The notes below the pieces were generated by a model, which was not told where the DNA came from, ran no database searches, and worked only from the letters and a program-made list of their open reading frames with translations. Below are positions 34,722 to 45,937 of a DNA stretch of 64,000 nt, in pieces; within the stretch, counting starts at the first letter, position 1, and each line of letters begins with the position of its first letter. The position numbers were made by a program, and so were the translations under genes. Origin of the DNA: Candolleomyces eurysporus (taxonomy: Eukaryota; Basidiomycota; Agaricomycetes; Agaricales; Psathyrellaceae); assembly GCA_027579435.1 (NCBI GenBank), contig JANBPK010001054.1, positions 1-64,000 on the forward strand, written 5' to 3'.

Positions 34722-35866
34722 CTACTGGTCCCAAGATTCGTAGCTCGCAATCTCCTCTTTGAACACCTCGTTGACGTCCACATTGGGTCCGGGACCAGGG
34801 CTCTGACGGGATCTGGGAGATAGGAGCCTGAAGTTCGAATAACTTACGGAGGAGCGGCACTCAGAACAGGCATAGCTCCAACAAGGGAGTGCCTGGCTCA
34901 TGCAATACCTGCACTTCAGATTTTGCAGGTCGATGATGGGCCGCATCCTCGAGGGCCCAGGGATGCCGGTATCTTGGATGAGGACGGCAGTGTTGTTATA
35001 CAGATAAATAGCTTCCGGGTCGTCGATTGATATCTTTTGATCACAAGACAAACAACTCGCGGGGCTAGCGAACACCGGATGACCTTTGGGGCAGCCCAAA
35101 GTACCCAGCGTGATGAGAAAGCCGGATCCCACTTCTGGCACTTGGGAGTGTTTGAACGACTGGTTTTGAATCCACATCAAGCGAAAGGCTGTTTCGATCC
35201 CCAGCTGAGACTTGAGTTCATCAGGCTGCAGGGTTTGAATATCCTTCACGAGGTCATTCAGCCCCTCTTTGAGCCACATGGCGACCTTGTGAGCTCGAGC
35301 GAGGGTGACCTTTTCAACGGAGGTCAAAGACATCTTTGATAGATGTTCTATCGCGTGATCCCTCATCTGAACAGGTTTGACCAGTACCTGAGCTTCCTAT
35401 CCGCAATTTATGAGGTGACGGTTGACGCACCTTCTTCATGTGCCACCTTGTTGAGAGGTTGAGAACCCCCACCCATTCATCCTTCGTCAAGGTGTAAGAA
35501 CCCGATATCGCAGGTCTAACAGCGTGCAGAATAAGCTTTATGAAAGCCACTACACCGCTACAAGTCCGCTTACAGGGGATATAATAGCTTTACCAAAGCG
35601 CCGAAGTCTGCTGCCTTGTAGCCTTCCAAAACGATTGGCCGTTCTTCGTCTTTCCCTTCCACACTGCTTTTATCGCCACCTTGCGGTAGATGGAACATAT
35701 CTGCCAGGATCTCCGAGTGCTCGATGAATCTATGGCGAGGGACTTCGAATACTGTCTCTTCGATCTGGCGTTTTCCCGGTGTTTTTACGCCATTTGCACG
35801 AGCAGGTGAGACAGAACATACCTTAAAGAAGACCGTCGTCCAGGACTGAACACGATCGCTCGTCAT
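34722..35866 (-). CDS. BTB/POZ protein with C-terminal CxxC knuckles (copy H)
   Basis: Exons 35866-35822, 35764-35574, 35515-35431 and 35366-34722 give 321 residues. The N-terminus is shorter than in other copies (MTSDRVQSWTTVFFK). The BTB fold shows IEETVFEVPRHRFIEHSEIL, ADMFHLPQGGDK and RPIVLEGYKAADFGALVKLL. The middle has DEWVGVLNLSTRWHMKK and VEKVTLARAHKVAMWLKEGL. Cysteines: CPKGHPVFASPASC, CLSCDQKISIDDPEAIYL, LKCRYCMSQALPCW, CSECRSS; the ending is EEIASYESWDQ. An upstream in-frame ATG exists at 35947 in the longer frame, but the exon-1 pattern of the family favours 35866. The copy faces away from plus-strand copy J. Confidence 0.86.
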
Positions 35867-36169
35867 CTTAGCCGTGGGTCCCGCTTCAGATGCTACCTGG
35901 TGTGTCACAATGAGGAAGAAATTCGAAGGGAAGGTGGTGCCTAGCATCTATCGATAATGTGATTCGATAAGGTCACGCGAGGCTGACCATGTGTTCGAGC
36001 TGAGCGCTTGGGAGCGCGCTAAGTCCCGGATACACAACTTTAGTTGTAGGCATTCAAAACGCCAGCGTTGCCCATCGTGATACACATCCAACTCACGCTG
36101 TGATCTAGAAATTCCGCAGAGGGGTGGAAATGGCAAGATGACCACGAATATTCAATGATAACTTACAGA

Positions 36170-36360
36170 GGACCTCAAGAGGTGCGTCGAAGTCTGTTGC
36201 TTGATAGCCTCTAATGGGTAATGCTTATTTCGCCCTCCAGCGCTTTGCTCGTTTCGAGTGTATAGCACGAACATACCAGTGAAGATGTCAGACGAACCTG
36301 TAAAGGGCACCGAGAAAACAATCTCTTCGGCCTGGCCGTACAGTTCTTTGGTTACGAATC
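36170..36360 (-). pseudogene. BTB fragment I: BTB start only
   Basis: On the minus strand the frame AEEIVFSVPFTGSSDIFTGM, followed by FVLYTRNEQSAGG and HYPLEAIKQQ, is a degraded BTB first half. The HRFI segment is missing and later strands are out of step. The linker, the helical middle and the cysteine-rich end are all absent. It lies between divergent copies H and J. Confidence 0.6.
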
Positions 36361-36661
36361 TCGCAATTAGCGTCGTTGGTACTTACTTCAAAGCTTCTAA
36401 TGGACAGATTGTATTACCCCTACCGTAGATGCTCCCTCAGACATGCTCGCCTACGTTTGCCTTACAAGCTCGCGGTGGTTAGAGTGAAAGACCGCTGATT
36501 CGGAGACCGGCAGCTGATTTGTCGATCCCTCGATCCGGATCGGGAGTCATCCTGACACGAGGCCGGACGTTTAGTTCTAAACAAATACGGCGCTGAATAC
36601 CAGCTTTCTCTTATCAATCGATCATCCACCACATTCACAGCCCAACGACAACCTGCCATTC

Positions 36662-37900
36662 ATGCAGAGCGATACCACCACCATTAACAGGAATGCTTCT
36701 GGTGAGCGGGATGAGCAGTTTTACTGGGAGACAGTAACCTTCAAAGTAAACGAGCGATCTCGATCGTTTAGTCGTAAACCTCATGAAAAGCCTCCCTTTA
36801 GGTCGAAAATAAGATTTTTCGCGTTCCTCGAGATCGGTTTATCAACTCGTCTGAGGTTTTTGAAGGAATGTTTCTTCTCCCATCGCGTGATGACCTGGGA
36901 AAGGAATCGGCGGAAGGATGAAGCGACGAACACCCGATAGTTCTTGAAGGATACAAGCAAGAAGAGTTTATAGCACTGCTTAAGGTCATGTACCCATCGT
37001 ACGTCTCCTCACACGTCTTTCTTGTAATTTCTCAGCAATCTTCCTGAGATACTGCTCAACCGTTCCACCTTTTTCATCCATTGGCCAACACATCCACTCA
37101 CCGAGTTTTACAGGCAGCGTGATGTCTCTGCTGGCTCCTTTACCTTGACGAAGGAAGAGTGGATTGGGGTCTTGAATCTCTCAACGAGATGGAATATGGT
37201 GGAGGTATGTACGACCTGACCCTGATTGCTCCCTCTGAACCTCAGACTATTCTTTAAGTTCAGAAACCATGCAATATCCCGTCTCTCAAGCTTAAGTATC
37301 AGTGCAGTTGAGAAGATCACCCTAGCTCGGGCACACAAGGTCGGGAAATGGTTCCACGAAGGCATCAACGTCATCACAACCGCGCCCTCTTCCCCTCTGC
37401 TGGAAGAACTTCGACCACTCGGCGCTGAGACGGTTTGTCGCCTTCTCTGGATTCGAGATCAGAGTCGGAGCGCGAACCAAGTTGGTGGGATAGTTACTCT
37501 CGGCTCGTTGAAGTGCCACAAGTGCTTCTCTTCGATGTTTATCAAGGATCTGCCCTGCAGAGGTTGTTCACGCTCCATTTCCCCTGGTGATCCAAATGCG
37601 ATCTTCCTCGACAAAGGGACGCGGATTGAAGTGACATACCCAGATGGCGGGAAGCAACTAGAATCTGTCGCCCCATACTACTTCGATCTGCCTGATATAC
37701 ACAACCTTGGCTGTGGTGGGCCGAACAATCACTGTCCGTTGGACAAGACCTCAACCTATACGTGCCCATCGTGCTCCGCAAAGTTGAATCGTTATCAGTT
37801 CCTAATTGGCCGACCTCACTGGGCCCCGAACACAGATTGCGCATTTGTTCGGGACATTTTCAAAGGCGAGATCGCAGAATATGAACAGACGGGGGAGTAG
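36662..37900 (+). pseudogene. BTB/CxxC protein copy J, intact except for one TGA
   Basis: This is the only plus-strand member. Exons 36662-36745, 36802-36998, 37114-37204 and 37259-37900 keep one frame with the family intron phases. BTB: VENKIFRVPRDRFINSSEVF, EGMFLLPSRDD, then HPIVLEGYKQEEFIALLKVM. Middle: EEWIGVLNLSTRWNMVE, VEKITLARAHKVGKWFHEGI. Cysteines: CHKCFSSMF, CRGCSRSISPGD, LGCGGPNNHC, TCPSCSAK; the end EIAEYEQTGE lacks the usual WDQ. The single defect is TGA at 36919-36921, where other copies have R, Q or K before DE-HP; CGA to TGA would explain it. No GT-AG intron removes it in frame. Either a very young pseudogene or a sequence error. Confidence 0.75.
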
Positions 37901-38349
37901 CCCGACAACGTCGTAAGCAGGAGTGATGTGGATGGTTGGTGACCAACCATTACATACAGCATGCTTAGCATGGTTGTTGGTTTGTGTCAGTATGTTGAGG
38001 AATTGAATCAAATACTATGATCACAAGTTCAGGCACTGAAAGTACCTGTGCTCGTCACAATGGTCTCGGACGTTGCTGGCGGTGAGTGCGAACGGTTGTA
38101 GTGTTGGACGCTCAAAAGGTGAGGTCTTGGCACACTATAAATTGCTTCCCTTTCTGAGGTTTTATACTCCTATTGCTGGATCAATCTCGATTAGAGTCTT
38201 TTGCTGAAAATTCATCTTTCGTGTGCTAGCGACACTTCAGCGGTATGGTGCACACATCTTACCGGTAGACGCGATATATGCTCAGTACAACACCAGCCTG
38301 AGAGAGCTTGGAATCTATGAATATCAGAAGGACATGGAAATATCAACTA

Positions 38350-38740
38350 ATGGTCTCATGTTTTAGAATTCGCGATCTCTCCGCTAAACACCTCCTTGAC
38401 ATCTACCTTAACGGTGGCTCCTTGGATCGCATCTGGAAGCCTAAGCCTATAATCGGTGTAGAGTACTACGTGGTTGCATGAGCGGCAAGTCGAATTTTTC
38501 CAATAGGGATGGGCCGGCCGGAAAAACCTGCGCACTCAGCATTCTGCAAACTGATGACGAGATACAGAATCTTCAGTAAGGCACCGAAATCGGTTGCCCG
38601 GTATCGCTCAATATCTACGAGCGTTCGATGAACCTGCGTCGAGAGACCTCAAACTTTTAATATCGTTTCTTCCATGGATCGGACGATGTGGTTTTACCGC
38701 ACCTTGAAAAAGACGGCAATCAAAGAGCTGGCTCAAGTGT
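38350..38740 (-). pseudogene. BTB fragment K: tail fused to BTB start
   Basis: On the minus strand about 38740-38600 resembles a BTB start (ETILKVEVSRR and an ATDFGALLKIL-like piece), while about 38570-38355 resembles the cysteine-rich end and tail (a CAGF step, KDVKEVFSGEIANS). The linker and helical middle are missing, so as in B1 an internal deletion joined the two ends. The frame is broken. Confidence 0.5.
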
Positions 38741-40989
38741 GCACATTGTCATCGAAGCTGTCTCCCTCGACATGTCCGTGAAATGCACTCTATAAGGTAG
38801 AGGCAGTGATCGGCAACAAGCTAAGCAATTAATGGTGCCCTTGGAACTCACAACGTGTTCGGAGCGCCCAAGACGGCGCTTAATCGCACTTTTATTTCTA
38901 GTGCTCGATTGTAACTGAAAATTACGACAGAAATTGCCTGTCCGGGCATACCTGGACACTCGGTATCTTTCTTATTCAAATTAGAATATAGATCTGATTT
39001 CAGTCTGTCTTTGAGAAATTTTGAGAGCAATCATATACGAGTACTATTAGTTGCTGAATTATGTATACATGGAATGCACAGACCACAATGATTTTGAACG
39101 CATAGTATGGCCACAAGGCGGTGGTGTAAGTTTGAGTGGCTGTGGTTCCCTATGGCCATGGCTGAGGTTCTTCTCTCCTACCTGTTATCTTCAACAGCTT
39201 ACAGCAGTCCTGAGTATCACCTCAAGGGCAGTGGTTTTGCATCTCGCAATCTCTACCGAAAATCAAGCCTGTGTGTTCTCACCTTTCTCTGGTGGCACTG
39301 TTTTGCCATCCACTGCTTGAATGGAGGGCTCCCTGCTCTGCACCGCTCTTTTATCTGATTGTCTATGCTTGGACTGATGAGGTGCTGGTTTCACTACCTG
39401 ATATTTACTCACAAATTCACAGCCATTTAAACAAGAGGTTGTGCTCAGATCAATCTGGTATTGCCCAAACTGTACCTAAACTATCAGCCTCTTTAGCAGT
39501 AATGATTGGGATTCTTTTGATCAACAATGGGTTAAAGGACAAGCTCCATATGTGATGTTGTTGAGAATGATGACACTGGATGGCATTTCAATCATGAGGT
39601 GGTTTCAATGGATCAACATTTATGTGCAGGTTGCATTCTAAGGCTCAAAACACAACAAGACAAAGAACCTAACTCTAACACCAACACACACACAAAACAA
39701 ACACACCAAGTATCTTCTGAAGATAGGAGGTGGGCAAGGGTATAGTGAAAAGCTCTAAGTCTAGTTGGACTTGGGCTTTGGAACATAAACTTTGCAATCA
39801 CAAGTTCAANGGGGGGAGCTAAGGCTCAACCAGGTTTAATGTTATTGCTTTGGAAGCTAAAATTTGTAGACAACAAACTTGACGCCAAATGGATTTGACT
39901 TCAGAAGTGAGAACACAGTCTTGACGCAACATAACTTGGACACATGATGAGGACACAGCCTCCAAATGACTTCTGAACTTAAACATGCAAAAGATAACAG
40001 AGAGGCTCTTGTAGGTTTGGTGGGTAACACAGACCCAGATGCAAAATACAATGCTAGCTACCTGCTATGTAGATTCAGTTACTTAGAGTCCAAGATTAAA
40101 TACTGTAGATAAGTTTGGCAAGCACACAAAAGACAAACAAAGAGATAAGCCAAAGAGTCCAAAGATAGATAATCATATGAGGGTATCCAAGCTCCAGAAC
40201 AAAGTCTTGACCCTCCCAGAATGGCACTGAGACTCATTCAGAACCACTGCCAAAGTGGCAGGCTGTCATCTCCACATGCTCAGATAGTTCAGAATAGATT
40301 CAGAGGTGGGTACCTTTGCTCCCAACCCTCCTTCCATCTATCTGGTTTACTGGGCACCACTCCTAAGCCCTCTCTGTGCTATTGCCTCAACTCTTGGCAC
40401 TCCATGTGTTCCTCTTTACCAAGTTTGGCTTGCAAGACCAATACCTATCTTGGCTTCCAAAGCTGTCCTTTGGTCTTCATCTTCACTCTGCATTGGTTCA
40501 CACATCAGGTTGGTTCTTCAGAAGCCCTCAACCGAGTTGTTCATACTTCTGAATCCAGCAACTGTCATGTTTAATTGACTTAACAGATTTGCCATCACAT
40601 CCTCAAAGCCACAGAGTGACATTACACTTTCCACTTAGCGAATGTCAGGGCAAATGTCCCTTTTAGTGTGTACACCTTCTTCCTACACTGTACCTTGCCA
40701 GGTCAGGCATGCAGTTAGGGTTCTGAATTGTTTCTCTACCCTTTGGATATGTTTGCAGGGCCTTCCTAGTATAAAGCACCACTGCTGGACCATTGTACTT
40801 TGGTCACTGAGTCAAATCCCTGAAGGCTGCTAAGTCTGAAGCCAGGAATTGCTTTGACTCTCGGTTTCACAATGTTTGGAAGACATGCTATGTTCTATTT
40901 GTTGTTATCGCGCCTTAGCACCTTAATTCAGAAGCACTTCCAAATAAAAGTTCTATTGTTTTGTTATTTTTCTGAGGGTCTGCAGGCAG

Positions 40990-41200
40990 GAGCTGCATCA
41001 TCATGACCCAGAGAAGAGCTCAACTCGGGAATGAATTGGAAAGACTCAAAGATTGAGACAATAGAATTATTCACTTCTACCAAGAAAACAGAGAAAAAAC
41101 AATCCAAACCACAGAGGAACAGGTAGAGAAAATACAAGACAATTAGGAAACGACCTTTAAATTAGGCAAGCTGTTATATAATAACCCCAGTAGTACTTTT
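40990..41200 (+). pseudogene. Decayed coiled-coil coding remnant
   Basis: One frame reads QLGNELERLKD, stop, DNRIIHFYQENREKTIQTTE then EQVEKIQDN, stop. Its charged, heptad-like composition suggests a former coiled coil. Two internal stops lie in the stretch. It is in the same orientation as the helicase remnant downstream, so both probably come from one element. Confidence 0.35.
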
Positions 41201-41750
41201 TTTTTTCTCTTAGTAACACTAAGACTGTGAATGATGACTGCAGTTTGGTACTTTGTAACACTGAGCTGAGTACTTAGTGGCTTAGGATTATGGACTATGG
41301 ACTGACAACAATTATCTAGCCAGACTGCATAATTACCAATGAATGCCTCAGCATGGACTGCAGCAGAGTAGCACCTGTAGTATATAGGGGAATTCTAGAC
41401 CTAAGACAGTTTTTTCCGTCTACCAAAAAATATCTCCAAGAATGTCAGCAGCCTATATCATTCAACAGACACAGTCCTTTGTAGGAGCTTAGAGCAAGAT
41501 GTCCAAGAACACCTGTGGAACCTGCCATCCAGAGTAAGCAGTGATTACTTAGGGAAACTCCCCTTATTCCCAGGAATGAGGGTGATGATTCTCAAAAACA
41601 TATTGGNTGCCATTCAAGATTGTAAACAGAGACGAGGGAACAATCAGAGATATAATCTCCACTCGGGATGAGAACGGAATCCAAAGAGCAAAGAATGTAT
41701 ATATTCATATCAGAGGATGTGACATAAGAGCTCCAAACTTACCTTCTGGC

Positions 41751-42122
41751 ATGGTGCCTGTCCTCCTGCAGTCAGTGACAGTAGACTTTCCACTACATGG
41801 ACTTGGTTTATCCACCAACTCGTTCAGGAGAGAACAAATTCCACTCATGCCTGCATATGCTATAATGGATTACAAAATGCAGGGAAGAACAATGAAAAAA
41901 GTGATTATAGATGGAGCATCTGCTAGACAACAAGGAATCTATGTCATGCTATCAAGAGCAAAGACATTAAAAGGAATTCCAATACTAAGGTGGTTTCCAT
42001 CCACTAAAATATCCCAAAGAATGACAGTAGAGCTGGGAGAAGAGCTGAAGCATTTACAACAGCTAGACAAGGCCCCAAAATGCAGATACATAACAGAAAT
42101 ACAGCCATTTGTCAAAGCTTGA
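41751..42122 (+). pseudogene. PIF1/Helitron helicase, C-terminal fragment
   Basis: The frame contains REQIPLMPAYAIMDYKMQGR, then KVIIDGASARQQGIYVMLSR and LRWFPSTKI. This is the end of a superfamily 1B helicase: the Y-K-x-Q-G and Y-V-x-L-S-R-A blocks are conserved motifs of PIF1 and of the helicase domain of Helitron Rep/Hel proteins. All upstream helicase motifs, including the Walker A box, are missing; sequence just upstream has stops in all frames and an N at 41607. The fragment ends with a TGA at 42122. Not a functional gene. Confidence 0.75.
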
Positions 42123-42240
42123 AATCTAGAAATTGAAAATCAGGAGAAACAAAAACATTTGAAGTAACTCAAGACCCAAAAAGATATAAATAGCAACAAC
42201 TCCACAAATCAACCATAACCCACAAAAGATCCAAAGAAGC

Positions 42241-43068
42241 AAATTTAGAATAGATGAATGATACAATCACAATAGATTAGATTAGATGTAGACCGGCCGA
42301 TAATGTTTCCGATAATTCCGAATACTAAAAAGGAAATTGATGTAAAAGGTTTGATGGGAACGACAAACCTGGACAAAGTGTCCAGGAATATCGGAAGCAA
42401 GGAAGTGAGCGAATGAATAGAATACGGTGCACAGTGACGGGATCCTACCCGTCCCGTCCCCTATTTTTGTATTGGGGAGGATGGCCCGTCTTGCACGGTC
42501 AGAGACCCATCTTGGGCCGTGATTTTGACGGCTGTCCCCGTGCAAAGGATGCCATACTATGACACGTCTGCATTTCACTGTTAACCTGAGCTGCTGCCGA
42601 GCCAGGCTGTACAACATGGACATTCAAGAGTATTGACGGACCTACCTCGAGAACTCGAGTTTCATATCTGCTCAAAAATGATAGGCAGGTGGGTAAAGAA
42701 CTTATGTACATCCCTGAAAGTTTGCCTGGACATTTTTCGTCCATTCTCTTCTCTTTTTGATTTATGTATTTTTATTATTCGCTCCAGTTTCTTCATGACA
42801 TTACGTTTTCCGAAACACGCGTTACTCAGGTCGCTCTCATTGATTCCCTCTCTCGGTTTGAGGCCGGATCTGGTTCGGAAGTTTCTATTACCTCTCGTGC
42901 AAAGGCACAATTGCCAAGACCGAGACCAACGGATAGCGAGTAATACAGATGTTTATATTCAGCGAATAAGTGTGGGCTCTTGCGATGCTCACTCAAAATA
43001 GCAATGAAAGTTTTTCAAATCCTTCCTGGACCAAATCCGCCACTAGCATTAGCTCTCCTGCGCCGCCT
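42241..43068. other. Intergenic DNA with a possible transposon terminus
   Basis: Near 42432 the sequence CAGTGACGGGATCCTACCCG followed by TCCCGTCCCC resembles hAT-type terminal repeats, and complementary GACGGG/CCCGTC motifs recur to about 42540. No matching end or target duplication was found. No gene is supported. Confidence 0.3.
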
Positions 43069-43938
43069 CTAAGCCTCCCGATCCTTCCTCTTCTTTTCCA
43101 AATAAATGAAAGTAGTCAAAATCAAGTCGACCGTGGCTTCGTCGTATCCACCTGGCTGACCATATTGACCACTATGAGTTGGAAGAAAGATTTCGAGAGA
43201 AGCTGGTGTGGGTCCTGAGCTTGAGAAGAAGCCGGAGTGCGGGCGGTGGTACTTTCCTACTAGGGCGTTGGTGTCGGCCAGACATAACTAAGAGTGGGAA
43301 TCAGTCAACATTTATTGGACCCAGAATTGAGTCAATATGCTGCTAGGACACTGGGAGGAACGATGAACAGTAGTTAACTCTCACCTCAGGCTTTGTGGTT
43401 CCTATCTTCCATTTGTATTCTATTCCATCGGGTCCAATCATGTAGCGCTTTCTGTGGAGAATTGTAGTGAGGATTAATGTTAAGGGATTGGAAAAAGAAG
43501 GCCGTCTGGTGACAGTTGGACGATCAACTTGACTGATGAATGCTTACCTTTCAACTAGACTTTGCAGTATGCCCTTTGTATATAAAAGCTCATAGGTGAG
43601 GATGTCTTGTCCACCGATGGAAATTACATCCGGAGAGAGGAAGTGAAATTTGATTGTCGAAACTCTTGAGAACTGGTATTTCACCTGTTGGCCCTGTTGG
43701 TGCCTCAAGCCGTGGGCTATTGAGAACGAACGTCCAGAAGGGCATCGGCACTTGGATTTTCAGTCAAAGTTGATAGTCGAGGAGATGGCCACCGCTTACT
43801 GGGTGTAACTCTATCAAGGGTTATCTTTGGCGGCCCGAGAAAACTATAATCAATATTCGCTGTGTACACCAGTTCTCCAGTCTGAGCGTCATGATAATCG
43901 GATTTCCATGGAGAATGTGACGACAAGATTAGTTGCAT
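43069..43938 (-). CDS. DUF6593-domain protein
   Basis: Exons 43938-43800, 43716-43548, 43451-43385 and 43287-43069 join in frame to 197 residues, the usual size of this small basidiomycete family. The N-terminus MQLILSSHSPWKSDYHDAQT, then GELVYTANIDY, is the characteristic beta-rich opening. Exon 2 has KYQFSRVSTIKFHFLSPDVI. The short exon 3 encodes KRYMIGPDGIEYKWKIGTT, the most conserved block. Exon 4 has LVGKYHRPHSGFF and ends ILTTFIYLEKKRK. The function is unknown. An ATG 24 nt upstream (43962) is in frame, but family proteins start at MQL. Exon 1 was joined to 43716 because other acceptors break the frame. Confidence 0.8.
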
Positions 43939-45937
43939 TCTGTCTTTTTTCAGTGAGAGCACGAGAACGCTGGAAGGATAGCCTCTGGGGCAGGGCGTAC
44001 TGCTGTGCTAGGAAGACTTGGGGGTAAATCAATGGCGTCAGGGCGTGAAGTCGAGAGGCCTATTATATACCGTCGAATCGATAGATGGAAAGGTGCAAAT
44101 TCTGATGATCAGGTATGCAGTGCCTTCCATTGCGGGTTGAGTCTCAGATATCAACAGATTGTGCTTCTGCCATGGAACACGAGGCTGGGCGAAGGTATGT
44201 ACGCGAGCTCAATTGGGCCATAATCAGGGAGGAGGGTCGAACCTCGATGTGCCCCGTATCGCTGTAATTTTGGTTTCCTACCCGACCACTACATCTCCCG
44301 CGTCGACTACATTTTTTCATTTGGGAGAATTGCGCAGGATGAACGAAACGCTCGAAATCCATGATGGCGCTCGCATCTTCCGTTTATTCGTCAATGAAGA
44401 GCGCTCTCGCTCAGAATCCGTATGGAATTCGACGCTCAACATACGACGTGGCGCCGCCCAATATCCGCGTCCGATGAGATAATCGACAAAACTGATATAT
44501 ACGGTGCGATGCGTTCCATGGTCCGTATAACTTGACCTAGCTGGTTGCGAGGAATCAATTGAACGATCTCATCCAAAATGGAATTTCATAAATAAAGATT
44601 CCGTCTTCCCGTAATCCTACGCGGTGATCTTCCGGTAATCATCCGGAAGCAGAAACGTTGAACGGGATTTGATTGGAGTAAAACTCGCACCACACTGGCC
44701 TGTATGCAAACCGGAGGGGTGCTGCTCAGCACAAGACGGGCTAGAAGTCTGCAGCGCTACATGAGCTCTTTCTGGTCGGTAAAACACCTACGTCAGGTAT
44801 CGCAGCTGATACCGAGGTTCAGCAGAATCCAATCACCCCGCGAGTCTTCAAGTCTCCGGCCAATACAGGAGCTAAATTGTTGATAGTTCTCTGCGCAGCT
44901 ACCTTCTAATGAGAACCAGAAGCTTCGTAGCTAGAATAGAGATAGTTTGGAGGTATAAGTACTTGAGTAGCATAACCAACTTTAACTTGCAGTGCTGACA
45001 ACCTCCCTCGTTCTACATCAGACCAAGCCGAAAACCGACTGGCGGCCCGGTCGACCTCGTACTCCTTGTTGAGATGCGAGCGCCTTCTTCTTACACTCTT
45101 TCCATCGCACTATGATATGGATGGTGCTCATAATCGAGGTTTACAGCGCTGGAGAAGGGGTCGCACTCATCCCTTTCACATCCGAGCTCCAACCTCCCTT
45201 GGAGTCTAGGTGTTTCGGTCAATTGATTGGAATTTTCGTGTCAGAGGGTTGCATTCGGAGACATCCTGTCGCATCAAGCTACTCATGTAGAAGCTATTCA
45301 CCAACACCACGAAGAAGTTCGATTCCAGGCTTCCGTCTTCCATTCAGGCTGCTGAGCTCGCATACGAGTCCACAAAGAAGGCTTCTAATGGGCGCTCTAC
45401 ACCAGTCGGGGTATTCACGGTGCAAGTCCCTGTACAAGTGACCTAATTCTTGACAGAACTGCTGAGCTGTTGAGCACACCCAGACAAGTCAATCTTCGAA
45501 CCTCTTAGCATCGCTTTGTCTTCGAGATATCGTTCAGGCCACCAGATACCGGTATTGCCTCGAGTCTCGGGGAAAAGTCCCAAGAGCTGATGAGACTCTG
45601 ACTTTCTTTGGAGAGTGACACTGAACACGCCGTCGAACCATGCAAATCCCCTCGCACGCAGTCGTCCAAATCGGACGAACCTCGCACCTTTGTTAAGCCA
45701 ATTTTCCCGCTCTTGCTTCTCTGGAAGATTCTTCATTTCCGTAACCCGTTTATATGATCAGTTTACTCAGGATCCCGAAGAAACTCACCGAATTTGATGG
45801 AGAGATGGAAGGCATAACGAAACTCGGACCGCCCCATAAGTAGTATAGGTATTTAAACGGTTTAGCCAGAGCTTTTCCATAGAACTCGATTCTGCATCAC
45901 CTCGGGGCTGGTTCAGCTCATCTATTACCCGACTACC
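43939..45937. other. Intergenic DNA, no supported gene
   Basis: Open frames such as 45112-45441 (plus) and 45443-45736 (minus) have no known motif, no signal peptide and no plausible exon partners. The last 100 bases are the promoter region of the DUF1996 gene, with a TATTTAAA-like box at about 45848. Confidence 0.45.

Larger units (their letters stand above)
39050..42240. mobile_element. CpG-depleted block, decayed Helitron-like DNA
   Basis: Over some 3 kb the dinucleotide CG is nearly absent (many 60-base lines have none) while TG and CA are frequent, in contrast to both flanks. This is the usual trace of long-term CpG methylation and deamination of transposon DNA. The only recognisable coding remnants are a PIF1-type helicase C-terminus (41751-42122) and a stop-ridden coiled-coil piece (40990-41200). 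I could not find Helitron ends (5' TC, 3' hairpin with CTRR), so the limits are set by composition only. Confidence 0.5.

Noticed and set aside
42432..42540. hAT-type terminus (CAGTGACGGG)
   Set aside because: No partner end and no target duplication found, so not annotated as an element.
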